The position numbers and the translations under genes are program-made. Source: Pseudomonadota bacterium (lineage in GTDB: Bacteria > Pseudomonadota > Alphaproteobacteria > Rhizobiales > Rhizobiaceae). Taken from it: 14,429 bases of DNA. The notes beneath the pieces are model-generated. The model had not been told where the DNA came from and did not search any database. It saw only the letters and a list, made by a program, of their open reading frames with translations. Below are positions 1-6,660 of this stretch, one piece after another. The stretch is from contig JAEYRU010000220.1 in NCBI GenBank assembly GCA_023435335.1, positions 1 through 14,429 on the forward strand, written 5' to 3'. Positions within the stretch are counted from its first letter, which is position 1. Every line of letters begins with the position of its first letter.

Positions 1-903
1 GAGCACGCCATGTCCGAGCGCGACCGTATCATCGTCTATGACATCCGCCTGCCGCGTATTGTCATGGGCATCCTCGTGGGGACTGCGCTGGCGGTGGCCG
101 GCGCGACGATGCAGGACCTGTTTCGAAATCCGCTCGCCGATCCCGACATCGTCGGCGTCTCGGCCGGCGCGGGCCTCGGCGCGATCGCGATGATCGTGCT
201 CGGCGGCGGCGTGCTGGCGCCGGTCGCCGCGGCGCTAGGCATCTACGCCCTTCCGTTCGCCGCCTTCGTCGGCGGCCTGGTCACCACGACCGCGCTGTAC
301 CGCATCGCCACGCGGCGCGGGCAGACATCCGTCGCCACCATGCTGCTCGCGGGCATCGCCCTTGCCGCGCTGGCCGGCGCGCTTGCGGGAATGCTGATCT
401 ATATGGCCGACGACCGCCAGCTGCGCGACCTGACCTTCTGGCAGCTGGGCTCGCTCGGCGGCGCGACATGGACGAAGGTGGCCGCCGCAGGCCCGGTGAT
501 CGGGCTGGCGCTCGCCGTCAGCCTCACGCTGGCGCGCGGCCTGAACGGGCTCGCGCTCGGCGAAGCCTCCGCCCGCCATCTCGGCATCCAGGTGCAGCGG
601 CTGAAGAACGTCGCCATCGTCGCGGTGGCCGCAGCTGCAGGTGCGTGCGTGGCGGTATCCGGCGGCATCGGCTTCATCGGCATCGTGGTTCCGCACCTGC
701 TGCGCCTGCTGATCGGACCGGACCATCGCTACCTGCTTCCGGCGTCGGCGCTGCTCGGCGCAAGCCTGCTGCTGCTCGCCGACGCCGTGAGCCGCACGGT
801 CGTCGTCCCGGCCGAACTGCCGATCGGGATCGTCACGGCGGCTGTCGGCGCGCCGTTCTTCCTCTGGATCCTGCTGCGCCGGCGCGGCATCGTCGATCTC
901 TGA
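1..903 (+). CDS. hmuU: Heme/iron ABC transporter permease, FecCD family, 5' end cut off by the window (HmuU-like)
   Basis: Inner-membrane permease of a FecCD-type importer, probably carrying heme from the periplasm. The frame is open to base 1, and the first ATG (base 10) opens directly into the segment that normally follows the first membrane helix (IRLPRI, then GATMQDLFRNPLADPDIVGVS). About 300 residues are visible against roughly 330-370 for the family, so the true start lies upstream and the N-terminal helix is missing from view. The rest is a run of hydrophobic segments with the family signature GGIGFIGIVVPHLLRLL about two-thirds in, a short charged loop (GPDHRYLLP) and a C-terminal LPIGIVTAAVGAPFF helix. 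The next gene, an HmuV-type ATPase, starts 10 bases after the stop, so the two are surely co-transcribed. The heme specificity and the symbol are inferred from HmuV and the neighbouring iron regulator; another siderophore permease is possible. Confidence 0.88.
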   Translation, partial: EHAMSERDRIIVYDIRLPRIVMGILVGTALAVAGATMQDLFRNPLADPDIVGVSAGAGLGAIAMIVLGGGVLAPVAAALGIYALPFAAFVGGLVTTTALYRIATRRGQTSVATMLLAGIALAALAGALAGMLIYMADDRQLRDLTFWQLGSLGGATWTKVAAAGPVIGLALAVSLTLARGLNGLALGEASARHLGIQVQRLKNVAIVAVAAAAGACVAVSGGIGFIGIVVPHLLRLLIGPDHRYLLPASALLGASLLLLADAVSRTVVVPAELPIGIVTAAVGAPFFLWILLRRRGIVDL

Positions 904-913
904 AAGGCCCGCC

Positions 914-1702
914 ATGCTCGAAGCGCGCGAAATAACCGTCTCGATCGGCGGCAGGAAGATCGTCTCGGACGCCAGCATAGCGGCGGCGCCGGGGGAGGTG
1001 ACTGCGATCGTCGGGCCCAACGGCTCCGGCAAGACGACGTTCCTCAAGGCGCTGTCAGGCGACCTGCCCTATGAAGGCGACATCTCCATCAACGGCCACG
1101 ACATCGCCGCGACCGCGCCCTGGAAGCTCGCGCAGATGCGCGCCGTGCTGCCTCAGGCCACGACGCTCACCTTCCCGTTCACGGTGCGCGAGATCGTGCG
1201 GCTGGGCGTCACCGGCGGACGCAGCGGCGCGCTTGCGGGAGAGGACGGGCGGCTCCCCGACCGTGCGCTGGCGGCCGTCGATCTCGACGGCTTCGCCGGT
1301 CGTTTCTACCAGGAGCTGTCGGGCGGCGAACAGCAGCGCGTGCAGCTGGCCCGCGTACTCTGCCAGGTCTGGGCGCCCGTGCTTGAAGGGGTGCCGCGCT
1401 ACCTGCTTCTGGACGAGCCTGTGTCAAGCCTCGACATCCGGCATCAGCTCATCATCATGAAGATCGCCCGCGATTTCGCCTCACGCGGCGGAGGGGTGGT
1501 CGCCATCCTGCACGACCTCAACCTGACCGCGATGTTCGCCGACAAGGTTCTTGTCATGCACAAGGGCAGGGCGGCGGTGTCCGGTACGCCTGCCGAGGTG
1601 CTGACCGACGACGTGCTGGAGCGCGTGTTCGAGGTGCCGCTCAGGGTCGGGGCGCTGCCGGGCGGGACGCCGTTCGTGCTGCCGCACTCGGTGCTGCCCT
1701 AG
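914..1702 (+). CDS. hmuV: Heme ABC transporter ATP-binding protein HmuV
   Basis: Cytoplasmic ATPase that powers heme import with the HmuU permease and a periplasmic binding protein (not in the window). At 262 residues it has the usual length. In order it shows Walker A GPNGSGKT (34-41), a Q-loop glutamine in VLPQATTLTFPFTV (Q81), the ABC signature LSGGEQQRVQLARVL (135-149), Walker B YLLLDEP (163-169), D-loop SSLD and the switch histidine in ILHDLNL (H200). The insert QVWAPVLEGVPRYLLL between signature and Walker B is typical of HmuV. The ATG at 914 has a modest purine stretch (GAAAGG) about 7 bases upstream and leaves only 10 bases after hmuU. The last bases overlap the convergent rirA stop: CTAG at 1699-1702 gives TAG on both strands. 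No terminator hairpin is visible between the two. Confidence 0.95.
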   Translation: MLEAREITVSIGGRKIVSDASIAAAPGEVTAIVGPNGSGKTTFLKALSGDLPYEGDISINGHDIAATAPWKLAQMRAVLPQATTLTFPFTVREIVRLGVTGGRSGALAGEDGRLPDRALAAVDLDGFAGRFYQELSGGEQQRVQLARVLCQVWAPVLEGVPRYLLLDEPVSSLDIRHQLIIMKIARDFASRGGGVVAILHDLNLTAMFADKVLVMHKGRAAVSGTPAEVLTDDVLERVFEVPLRVGALPGGTPFVLPHSVLP

Positions 1703-2196
1703 CTGGAGGCCACCGTCGCGCCGGCCGCGGGCAGGGCGGGAGCTGCGCCGAGGCGCAGCCCGAGGTCGTCGATGCCAAGCAGGGAGCGCACCGGCCGCGT
1801 CGTGACGAGATCCTCGATCGAATAGCTTTCGAGCACGTCGAAGAATGCGCCGAGCGCCTTGCGCAGGGCTTCGTTGAGCGCGCACGAATCGACCAGCGGG
1901 CATTCGCTGGCGTCCTTCTCGAAGCATTCGGCCATGGCGAAGTTTTCCTCCGTCACGCGCACCACGTCGAACAGCGTGATCTCGCTGGCCGGACGTCCGA
2001 GCCGCACGCCGCCATTGCGTCCGCGCACCGTCTCCACGAGACCGTTCTCGACCAGCGGCTGCAGGATCTTGAAGAGGAAGAGCTCCGATACCGTATAGGC
2101 GGCGGCGATCTCCGGAACGCGGCTCAGCCGCTCGGGGTTGGCCGCACAATACATCAGGATGCGGATCGCGTAATTGGTCTGCCGGGTGAGCCGCAT
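1699..2196 (-). CDS. rirA: Rrf2-family iron-responsive transcriptional regulator RirA
   Basis: DNA-binding repressor that senses iron through a bound Fe-S cluster and represses iron-uptake genes when iron is plentiful; this role is established for rhizobial RirA. The 165-residue protein begins MRLTRQTNYAIRIL, the typical Rrf2 winged-helix start. Recognition-helix residues lie around 28-45 and the wing around 55-68 (VRGRNGGVRLGRPA). Three cysteines at 91, 99 and 105 (ECFEKDASECPLVDSC) match the RirA cluster ligands. The reading frame is open upstream to 2367, but the ATG at 2196 is chosen because it matches the family N-terminus and has AGAGGA just upstream. The C-terminal tail (about 145-165) is alanine- and proline-rich and variable. 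The gene is convergent with hmuV and shares its stop bases. Two palindromes upstream suggest iron control of rirA itself. Confidence 0.95.
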   Translation of the reverse strand: MRLTRQTNYAIRILMYCAANPERLSRVPEIAAAYTVSELFLFKILQPLVENGLVETVRGRNGGVRLGRPASEITLFDVVRVTEENFAMAECFEKDASECPLVDSCALNEALRKALGAFFDVLESYSIEDLVTTRPVRSLLGIDDLGLRLGAAPALPAAGATVASS

Positions 2197-2236
2197 GGCG
2201 TCCTCTGCTTCGATTCCGGTCCAATATGGACCACAG

Positions 2237-2259
2237 ATTAGAATTGTTCCAGACAATTC
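2237..2259 (-). promoter_or_regulatory. Irr-box-like palindrome upstream of rirA
   Basis: On the plus strand ATTAGAA-TTG-TTCCAGA (2237-2253) resembles the TTTAGAA-N3-TTCTAAA pattern reported for the iron/heme regulator Irr (6 of 7 and 5 of 7 matches). The overlapping bases 2241-2259 form a perfect inverted repeat, GAATTGT-5-ACAATTC. On the minus strand the same bases include TCTAAT (2242-2237), a possible -10 hexamer for rirA, although no good -35 lies at the right distance. The site is 41-63 bases before the rirA start, where a bound protein could block transcription. The palindrome is seen directly; its assignment to Irr is inference. Confidence 0.5.
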
Positions 2260-2268
2260 CGCCCATAA

Positions 2269-2287
2269 CATGAATTTTCTTGTCATG
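2269..2287. promoter_or_regulatory. Candidate iron-rhodo box (TGA-N9-TCA), RirA operator
   Basis: The plus strand reads TGA-ATTTTCTTG-TCA at 2271-2285, an exact match to the TGA-N9-TCA iron-rhodo box of rhizobial iron-regulated genes. Its symmetry extends to CATGA-N9-TCATG (2269-2287). It lies in the 243-base gap between divergent rirA and the GNAT gene, about 75-90 bases upstream of the rirA start, which would fit autoregulation. The three-plus-three pattern occurs by chance fairly often (a few per cent in a gap of this size), so its position and the extra symmetry carry the call. Confidence 0.5.
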
Positions 2288-2342
2288 ATTGGGGTGTGCG
2301 CCCGCTGCAAGGCAGCCATGCACCTCGTGGAAACGCTTTCGC

Positions 2343-2371
2343 TTGATAAGCTTGTTGCAGTGCACAATATA
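2343..2371 (+). promoter_or_regulatory. Possible sigma70-type promoter for the GNAT gene
   Basis: TTGATA (2343-2348, five of six matches to TTGACA) is followed 17 bases later by AATATA (2366-2371); an overlapping TATACG at 2368 has 19-base spacing. This is the most AT-rich part of the gap and lies about 70 bases before the GNAT start codon. The -10 is weak, so it is only a candidate. Confidence 0.35.
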
Positions 2372-2439
2372 CGCGGCGGCGAGTTGCGACGACTCAGTTG
2401 CTACGACTCGGGGAGGACCTTCCGAGGAGTGCGCCCTAG

Positions 2440-3015
2440 ATGAACCATGCTTCCAGAAAACTGCCTCCGCCACCCGGCGGCGTGATCCGGCAGCTTCGAC
2501 CGTCCGACCTGCCGCGTTTCCGCGACCATCTGCTCAGGCTCGATGCGGAGAACCGCCGCGACCGGTTCAACGGGCCGTCAAGCGACCATTTTCTCGAGAA
2601 CTATGCCGAGCGCTCCTTCCGCAACGGGGCGATCGTGGTGGGTTACGTCGTCGACGATTGCGTGCTGGGTGCGGCCGAACTCCACGAGAGGCCCGAGGAA
2701 CTCGAGCCGACCGGCGAGATCGCCTTCAGCGTCGAACGCGAGCTGCAGCATCGCGGCATCGGTGGCGTGCTGTTCGAGCGGCTGATCGGCCATGCCCGCG
2801 CGCTGGGCTACACGCGGCTGCTGGTCACCACGCACCCGCAGAACGTCGCGATGAAGCGGCTGGCGCAGCGTTTCGATGCGCACCTCGCCTTCGCGGACGG
2901 CGAGACGGTGGGCGTCATCGAACTCGACCCGCCCGCGCAACTCGCGGCGGTGCGGACGCGGCGCGGCGGCGCATCGTCCTGGCGCGGAAAGGCGCTGGCG
3001 GCACCCTTCGCCTGA
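2440..3015 (+). CDS. GNAT-family N-acetyltransferase
   Basis: Predicted cytoplasmic acetyl-CoA-dependent acyltransferase of unknown substrate. The 191-residue protein has one GNAT fold. It starts VIRQLRPSDLPRFRDHLLRLD (15-35), has central strands GAIVVGYVVDD...GAAEL (63-80) and FSV before the acetyl-CoA loop, and carries motif A QHRGIGGVLFERLI (103-116, matching Q/R-x-x-G-x-G/A). This is followed by LGYTRLLVTTHPQNVAMKRLAQRFD (122-146), the usual motif B region. The last 25 or so residues are basic and low in complexity (VRTRRGGASSWRGKAL). ATG at 2440 is supported by GAGGAG about 10 bases upstream. It is transcribed away from rirA from a shared gap that holds the iron boxes, so iron control is possible but unproven. 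The DUF445 gene follows after 95 bases. Confidence 0.88.
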   Translation: MNHASRKLPPPPGGVIRQLRPSDLPRFRDHLLRLDAENRRDRFNGPSSDHFLENYAERSFRNGAIVVGYVVDDCVLGAAELHERPEELEPTGEIAFSVERELQHRGIGGVLFERLIGHARALGYTRLLVTTHPQNVAMKRLAQRFDAHLAFADGETVGVIELDPPAQLAAVRTRRGGASSWRGKALAAPFA

Positions 3016-3110
3016 ACGGCCGCCGCAGCGGCCCGGCATTGCCTTCGCCGTCCGGCGCCCCTACCTCCGCTTCAGCGGCCGCACGGGGTCGGATCGGAGC
3101 AGAGAACGCC

Positions 3111-4415
3111 ATGAGCGGAACGCCAATCGCGTCGGCATCGGCCGGGGCCTTTTCGCAAGCCGCGGACGATGCCGCCAAGCTCACGGCGCTGCGGCGAACC
3201 AAGTTCATCGCCACTTCCGCGCTCGTTCTCTGTGTCGGCGTGTTCCTCGCGGCGCGCGCGCTGCAGCCGCAGTTTCCCGCGCTTTCCTTCCTCGCCGCCT
3301 TCGCTGAAGCCGCTGCGATCGGCGGCATCGCCGACTGGTATGCTGTGGTGGCGCTGTTCCGCCGGCCGCTCGGCCTGCCGATCCCGCACACGGCCATCAT
3401 TCCGCGCAATCAGGAACGCATTGCCGACAATCTCGGCTCCTTCATCGAAGCCAACTTCCTGGCGCCCGGGCCGGTTCGAACCAAGCTGAAGGAGGTGGAT
3501 TTCGCCGCCCTGGTCGCGGACTGGCTGGCGGAGGAGCGCCGGGCGCGGGGGCTGTCGCGTTTCGTCGCCCGGCTGGTGCCGCAGATGCTGGCGGCAATCG
3601 AAGGCTCCGAGCTGCGCGGTTTCGTGGCGCAACGCGTCCTCGATCAGGTCGGCAAGGTGCGGCTCGCGCCGCTCGCGGCGGACCTGCTGTCGACCTTCAC
3701 CGCCGAGCGCCGTCACCAGCGCATCCTGGACGAACTGCTGAAGGTGTTCGCCAACCTGCTCAACGACGAGGCCGCGCTGGCGGCGATCCGAGACCGCATC
3801 CGCGAGGAACTGCCCACGCTCGCCAACTTCTTCCGCGCCGACGCCTATCTCCTGCGCAAGATCGTGGCTTCGGCCGCCCTGCTGATGGAGGAGGTGAAGG
3901 ACGATCCAGAACATGCCATACGCCGCGAGTTCGACCGCTTCGTCCTCGACTTCGTGGACCAGCTCCGGAAGTCGCCCGACTACGCCGAGCGCGCCGAAAA
4001 GCTGAAACAGGACCTTCTGGCGCGGCCGGAACTGCGCAACCTGGCGCAGGATATCTGGGCGAGCTTCCGCAGCTTTGCCGAGCAGGACGCCGCCGCCCCG
4101 AACTCCGCAATCCGCCGCCACCTCACGGGGCTGTTCGTGGAGATCGGTCGTCATCTCGCTTCGGACCCGCAGGTGAGGGCGGACATGAACGAGGGTTTCG
4201 TGGTCGCGCTGGCTTCCTTCGTCGAGAGTCAGAAGAGCGGGGTTTCGCGCTTCATCTCGGATCAGGTGAAGGCTTGGGACCTGGGCCAGCTCACGGCGCT
4301 CATCGAGCTGAATATCGGGCGCGACCTGCAATACATTCGCTTCAACGGTATGCTCATTGGCGGCACCGCTGGCCTCCTGCTTCATGTCGGCGAGAGGCTG
4401 ATCTTCGGCAATTGA
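3111..4415 (+). CDS. DUF445 family membrane-associated protein
   Basis: Conserved bacterial protein of unknown function (DUF445, the YjiN-like family), predicted to be anchored in the inner membrane. The 434-residue protein has an N-terminal hydrophobic segment (about 32-50), a second around 58-83, then the family signature GGIADWYAVVALFRRPLGLP followed by IPHTAIIPRNQERIADNLG (about 71-109). A long, mainly helical, charged middle region follows (about 120-400). A C-terminal hydrophobic helix RFNGMLIGGTAGLLLHVGERLIF closes it and is typical of the family. The frame is open far upstream because of the high GC content. ATG at 3111 is chosen because the family N-terminus begins shortly before the first helix, and a GGAGCAGAG stretch precedes it. 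It lies in the same direction as the GNAT and phasin genes; a functional link is not shown. Confidence 0.9.
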   Translation: MSGTPIASASAGAFSQAADDAAKLTALRRTKFIATSALVLCVGVFLAARALQPQFPALSFLAAFAEAAAIGGIADWYAVVALFRRPLGLPIPHTAIIPRNQERIADNLGSFIEANFLAPGPVRTKLKEVDFAALVADWLAEERRARGLSRFVARLVPQMLAAIEGSELRGFVAQRVLDQVGKVRLAPLAADLLSTFTAERRHQRILDELLKVFANLLNDEAALAAIRDRIREELPTLANFFRADAYLLRKIVASAALLMEEVKDDPEHAIRREFDRFVLDFVDQLRKSPDYAERAEKLKQDLLARPELRNLAQDIWASFRSFAEQDAAAPNSAIRRHLTGLFVEIGRHLASDPQVRADMNEGFVVALASFVESQKSGVSRFISDQVKAWDLGQLTALIELNIGRDLQYIRFNGMLIGGTAGLLLHVGERLIFGN

Positions 4416-4440
4416 TGCCGATCCGCACCTGACCTAAAGT
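4412..4440 (+). promoter_or_regulatory. Possible promoter for the phasin/oxidase pair
   Basis: TTGATG (4412-4417) overlaps the DUF445 stop codon. After exactly 17 bases comes TAAAGT (4435-4440). Each hexamer matches its sigma70 consensus at four of six positions. The predicted start would be near 4447, about 37 bases before the phasin ATG. A small inverted repeat CCGGC-6-GCCGG (4448-4463) would then sit at the very 5' end of the transcript. Confidence 0.35.
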
Positions 4441-4483
4441 TTGGGGACCGGCAGCTCCGCCGGATGCGAAGGGAGGAATCGCA

Positions 4484-4915
4484 ATGGCACGCAAGAGCGA
4501 GACCGACTCCGTCATCGACATGTTTGCCAGGCTCGGGCAGGACCTGAAGCTGCCCGGCATGGACATCGAGCGCGTCATCGAGCACCACCGCAGGAACCTG
4601 GAGGCGCTGCAGCAGTCCGCACAGTCCGCCACCGCCGGAACCTCCGCCGTTCTCGCCCGCCAGCGCGAGATGCTGGAGGAGACACTGCGCCAGATCACCG
4701 AGATGGCCGAGCACTACCGTCCACCGCTCAACCCGCAGGACATGGTCGCCAAGCAGGCGGATTTCGCACGCAAGTCCTTCGAGACCGCGGTCAGCAACGC
4801 CAGCGAGATGGCTGAGCTGGTGCGCAAGTCCAGCGACGAGACGCTGGAGATCCTGCGCAAGCGTATCCGCGACGGCATGGAGGAGATCCGCTCCTCCTAC
4901 GAACCGCGCAAGTAG
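4484..4915 (+). CDS. Phasin family protein
   Basis: Small, helix-rich protein of the phasin type; phasins coat polyhydroxyalkanoate granules in the cytoplasm and influence their size and number. The 143 residues contain no hydrophobic membrane segment. They are almost entirely predicted amphipathic helix: MDIERVIEHHRRNLEAL (26-42), a short alanine/serine/threonine stretch (45-55), ARQREMLEETLRQITEMAEHY, then ADFARKSFETAVSNASEMAELVRKSSDETLEILRKRI. This layout, with a late DFARKSFETAVSNASEMAEL-like helix, fits the alphaproteobacterial phasin families (phasin_2 / TIGR01841 type). ATG at 4484 has a strong GGGAGGA site 7 or so bases upstream. The oxidase gene starts 22 bases after the stop, so the two are likely one transcript. 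No PHA synthase gene is in the window, so granule binding is inferred from family only. Confidence 0.82.
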   Translation: MARKSETDSVIDMFARLGQDLKLPGMDIERVIEHHRRNLEALQQSAQSATAGTSAVLARQREMLEETLRQITEMAEHYRPPLNPQDMVAKQADFARKSFETAVSNASEMAELVRKSSDETLEILRKRIRDGMEEIRSSYEPRK

Positions 4916-4937
4916 GCGGCCCGGCGAGGGGGGAGCA

Positions 4938-6203
4938 ATGTCGAGCGACGTTACGCCGGAACCCGGCCCCGGACGGCTGCGTCAGACCGAGATCTATGTG
5001 ACCGGGGCGGGCGGCAGGCGGCCGAAGGTGCCGGTCGCGGCGGCCGAACTCGAAGCGAAGGCCGCTGCCACGATGAGCCGCGAGGCTGCTGCCTACATCA
5101 TTGGGGGCGCCGGCGCGGAGGCTACGGCTTCTGCCAACCGCGTGGCCTTCGAGCGCCATCGTTTCGTGCCGCGCGTGCTGCGCGACGTGTCGCGCCGCGA
5201 CCTTTCCGTCGAGCTTTTCGGGCGCAGGCACAAGGCGCCGCTGTTGCTCGCGCCGATCGGCGTGCTGGAGATGGCGCACCGCCAGGCCGACCTTGCCGTC
5301 GCGCGGGCCGCACGGTCCGAAGGAATCGGATACGTTTTTTCCAACCAGGCCTCCGTCGCGATGGAAGACTGCGCTGCCGCGATGGGGGATGCGCCACGCT
5401 GGTTCCAGCTCTACTGGTCGAGCGACGACGAGTTCGTGCGTTCGCTGGTCAGGCGGGCCGAGAATTGCGGCTGTGAGGCGCTGGTCCTTACTCTCGACAC
5501 CACGCTGCTCGGCTGGCGGCCGCGCGATCTGGACCTGGCATACCTTCCGTTCCTGCGCGGCCTGGGCCTGGCGCAGTACCTCTCCGACGACGTCTTCCGC
5601 GCGAAAATCCCGGCCAGCCCGCCCGATACCGGTTTCCGGCCGAAGGGCGCCGGTATCGTCACGACCGCCTCCAGTTTGCTGCGCAAGGGCCGCCAGTTCG
5701 GCCTCTCGCTTGGCCAGATGCGCGCGGCGGTGGCCCACTTCACCGCAACCTATTCGCGCCCCAACCTCGAGTGGAGCGATCTCGCACGATTGCGCGGCAT
5801 GACGAAGTTGCCGATCCTCTTGAAAGGCTTGCGCCATCCCGACGATGCGCGCCGCGCGGCCGCGGAAGGCGTGGATGGCATCGTGCTTTCCAATCATGGC
5901 GGCCGGCAGGTCGACGGCGAGGTTGCGACCCTGGATTTGCTTCCGGCCGTGGTTCAGGCGGCCGGCGACGTTCCGGTGCTGCTCGATTCCGGCGTCCGCT
6001 CCGGTTCCGACGTGGCGAAGGCGCTGGCTCTCGGCGCCCGAGCCGTCCTGCTCGGCCGGCCCTATGTCTACGGGCTGGCGCTCGCCGGGGAACAGGGCGT
6101 GCGCGAGGTGATCCGCAACGTCGTGGGCGAGTTCGACCTGACGCTGGCGCTGTGCGGCCATGCCGCGGCGGCCGAACTCGGTCCCGATTGCCTGGCCGAA
6201 TGA
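4938..6203 (+). CDS. FMN-dependent alpha-hydroxy-acid oxidizing protein, lactate 2-monooxygenase-like
   Basis: Cytoplasmic flavoenzyme of the glycolate oxidase/lactate dehydrogenase family; members oxidise L-2-hydroxy acids, and the lactate 2-monooxygenase branch converts lactate to acetate and CO2. The 421-residue protein is a single FMN-binding TIM barrel. Visible are Y53 in YIIGGAGAE, the PLLLAPIGV strand (101-109), FQLYWSSDDE (156-165), LTLDTTLLGWRPRDL (184-198), the FMN-binding lysine in ILLKGL (K296), the catalytic SNHGGRQ (318-324, H320 and R323), LLDSGVRSGSDVAKALALGA (348-367, R354) and LLGRPYVYGLA (371-381). All the main catalytic residues seem present. The N-terminal 40 residues and the GGAGAE segment look more like lactate 2-monooxygenase than lldD, but the substrate cannot be settled from sequence alone. 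ATG at 4938 is preceded by GAGGGGGGAG. It follows the phasin gene by 22 bases. Confidence 0.88.
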   Translation: MSSDVTPEPGPGRLRQTEIYVTGAGGRRPKVPVAAAELEAKAAATMSREAAAYIIGGAGAEATASANRVAFERHRFVPRVLRDVSRRDLSVELFGRRHKAPLLLAPIGVLEMAHRQADLAVARAARSEGIGYVFSNQASVAMEDCAAAMGDAPRWFQLYWSSDDEFVRSLVRRAENCGCEALVLTLDTTLLGWRPRDLDLAYLPFLRGLGLAQYLSDDVFRAKIPASPPDTGFRPKGAGIVTTASSLLRKGRQFGLSLGQMRAAVAHFTATYSRPNLEWSDLARLRGMTKLPILLKGLRHPDDARRAAAEGVDGIVLSNHGGRQVDGEVATLDLLPAVVQAAGDVPVLLDSGVRSGSDVAKALALGARAVLLGRPYVYGLALAGEQGVREVIRNVVGEFDLTLALCGHAAAAELGPDCLAE

Positions 6204-6429
6204 GGGTGTGAATAGAGCGCGGTTTCGCATCCGGCTAACCCATTGAACCTCCACCACAATCGAAAAAGGTTCATCCCCACCCTACGCGACCTTGCCCATA
6301 ATGGCGCCATCGCCCTCGCGGGAACCTGGTGCGCACCGGGTATCGGGGAGGGCGGCGGTGCCGGTTGGGCCGCGCTGCGGTAGCGCGGTCTGGTGATGAG
6401 CCCCACAGCCGGGCCCGAGGTGGTCGCGC

Positions 6430-6451
6430 CCCGCCGTCGCTGGACGGCGGG
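6430..6451. repeat. 9-bp perfect inverted repeat with 4-base loop
   Basis: CCCGCCGTC (6430-6438) and GACGGCGGG (6443-6451) enclose GCTG. The stem is all perfect pairs, mostly G-C, and would be very stable in RNA or cruciform DNA. No T-run follows on the plus strand, so it does not look like a classical intrinsic terminator. It sits among other hairpins in the gap between the oxidase and helicase genes. Confidence 0.7.
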
Positions 6452-6541
6452 CGGAAGGCGTTAATGCCTGCCGAGCGGCGTTCTGCGAAGCTCCCGCAAG
6501 GGGAGCGAAGCGGGATCCACGCGCATCCGGGCAAGCCACCG

Positions 6542-6599
6542 GACGGGCGGCCGTAAGGTCGCACTGTTACTAAGATGAGCGTCCGAACGGCCGCCCGTC
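6542..6599. repeat. 13-bp perfect inverted repeat with 32-base loop
   Basis: GACGGGCGGCCGT at 6542-6554 is the exact reverse complement of ACGGCCGCCCGTC at 6587-6599. The loop (6555-6586) is markedly less GC-rich than the surroundings and contains ACTGTTACTAAGATGAG. A G-T wobble would extend the stem by one pair (6541 with 6600). It is the longest perfect inverted repeat I found in the window. It might be a hairpin in a non-coding RNA or the ends of a small intergenic repeat element; no protein gene is associated. Confidence 0.75.
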
Positions 6600-6643
6600 T
6601 TCCCAGCCTGGTCGCGAAGCGATCATGGCGACAGCGCCCAGCG

Positions 6644-6660
6644 GGATCGCGGAGCGATCC
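6644..6660. repeat. 7-bp perfect inverted repeat with 3-base loop
   Basis: GGATCGC (6644-6650) and GCGATCC (6654-6660) enclose GGA. A related but imperfect version, GGTCGC-GAA-GCGATC, lies about 34 bases earlier (6610-6624), so the two look like diverged copies of one hairpin unit. Confidence 0.6.

Noticed and set aside
10..903. ATG at base 10 as the true start of the permease
   Set aside because: The frame is open to the window edge and the first membrane helix of the FecCD family would be missing.
2289..3110. Upstream extension of the DUF445 frame through the GNAT gene
   Set aside because: The added residues are low-complexity arginine/alanine sequence overlapping a real GNAT gene in another frame; the DUF445 family begins near the ATG at 3111.
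4791..6257. 488-residue open frame antisense to the hydroxy-acid oxidase
   Set aside because: It mirrors the coding bias of a well-conserved flavoenzyme on the other strand and shows no domain of its own.
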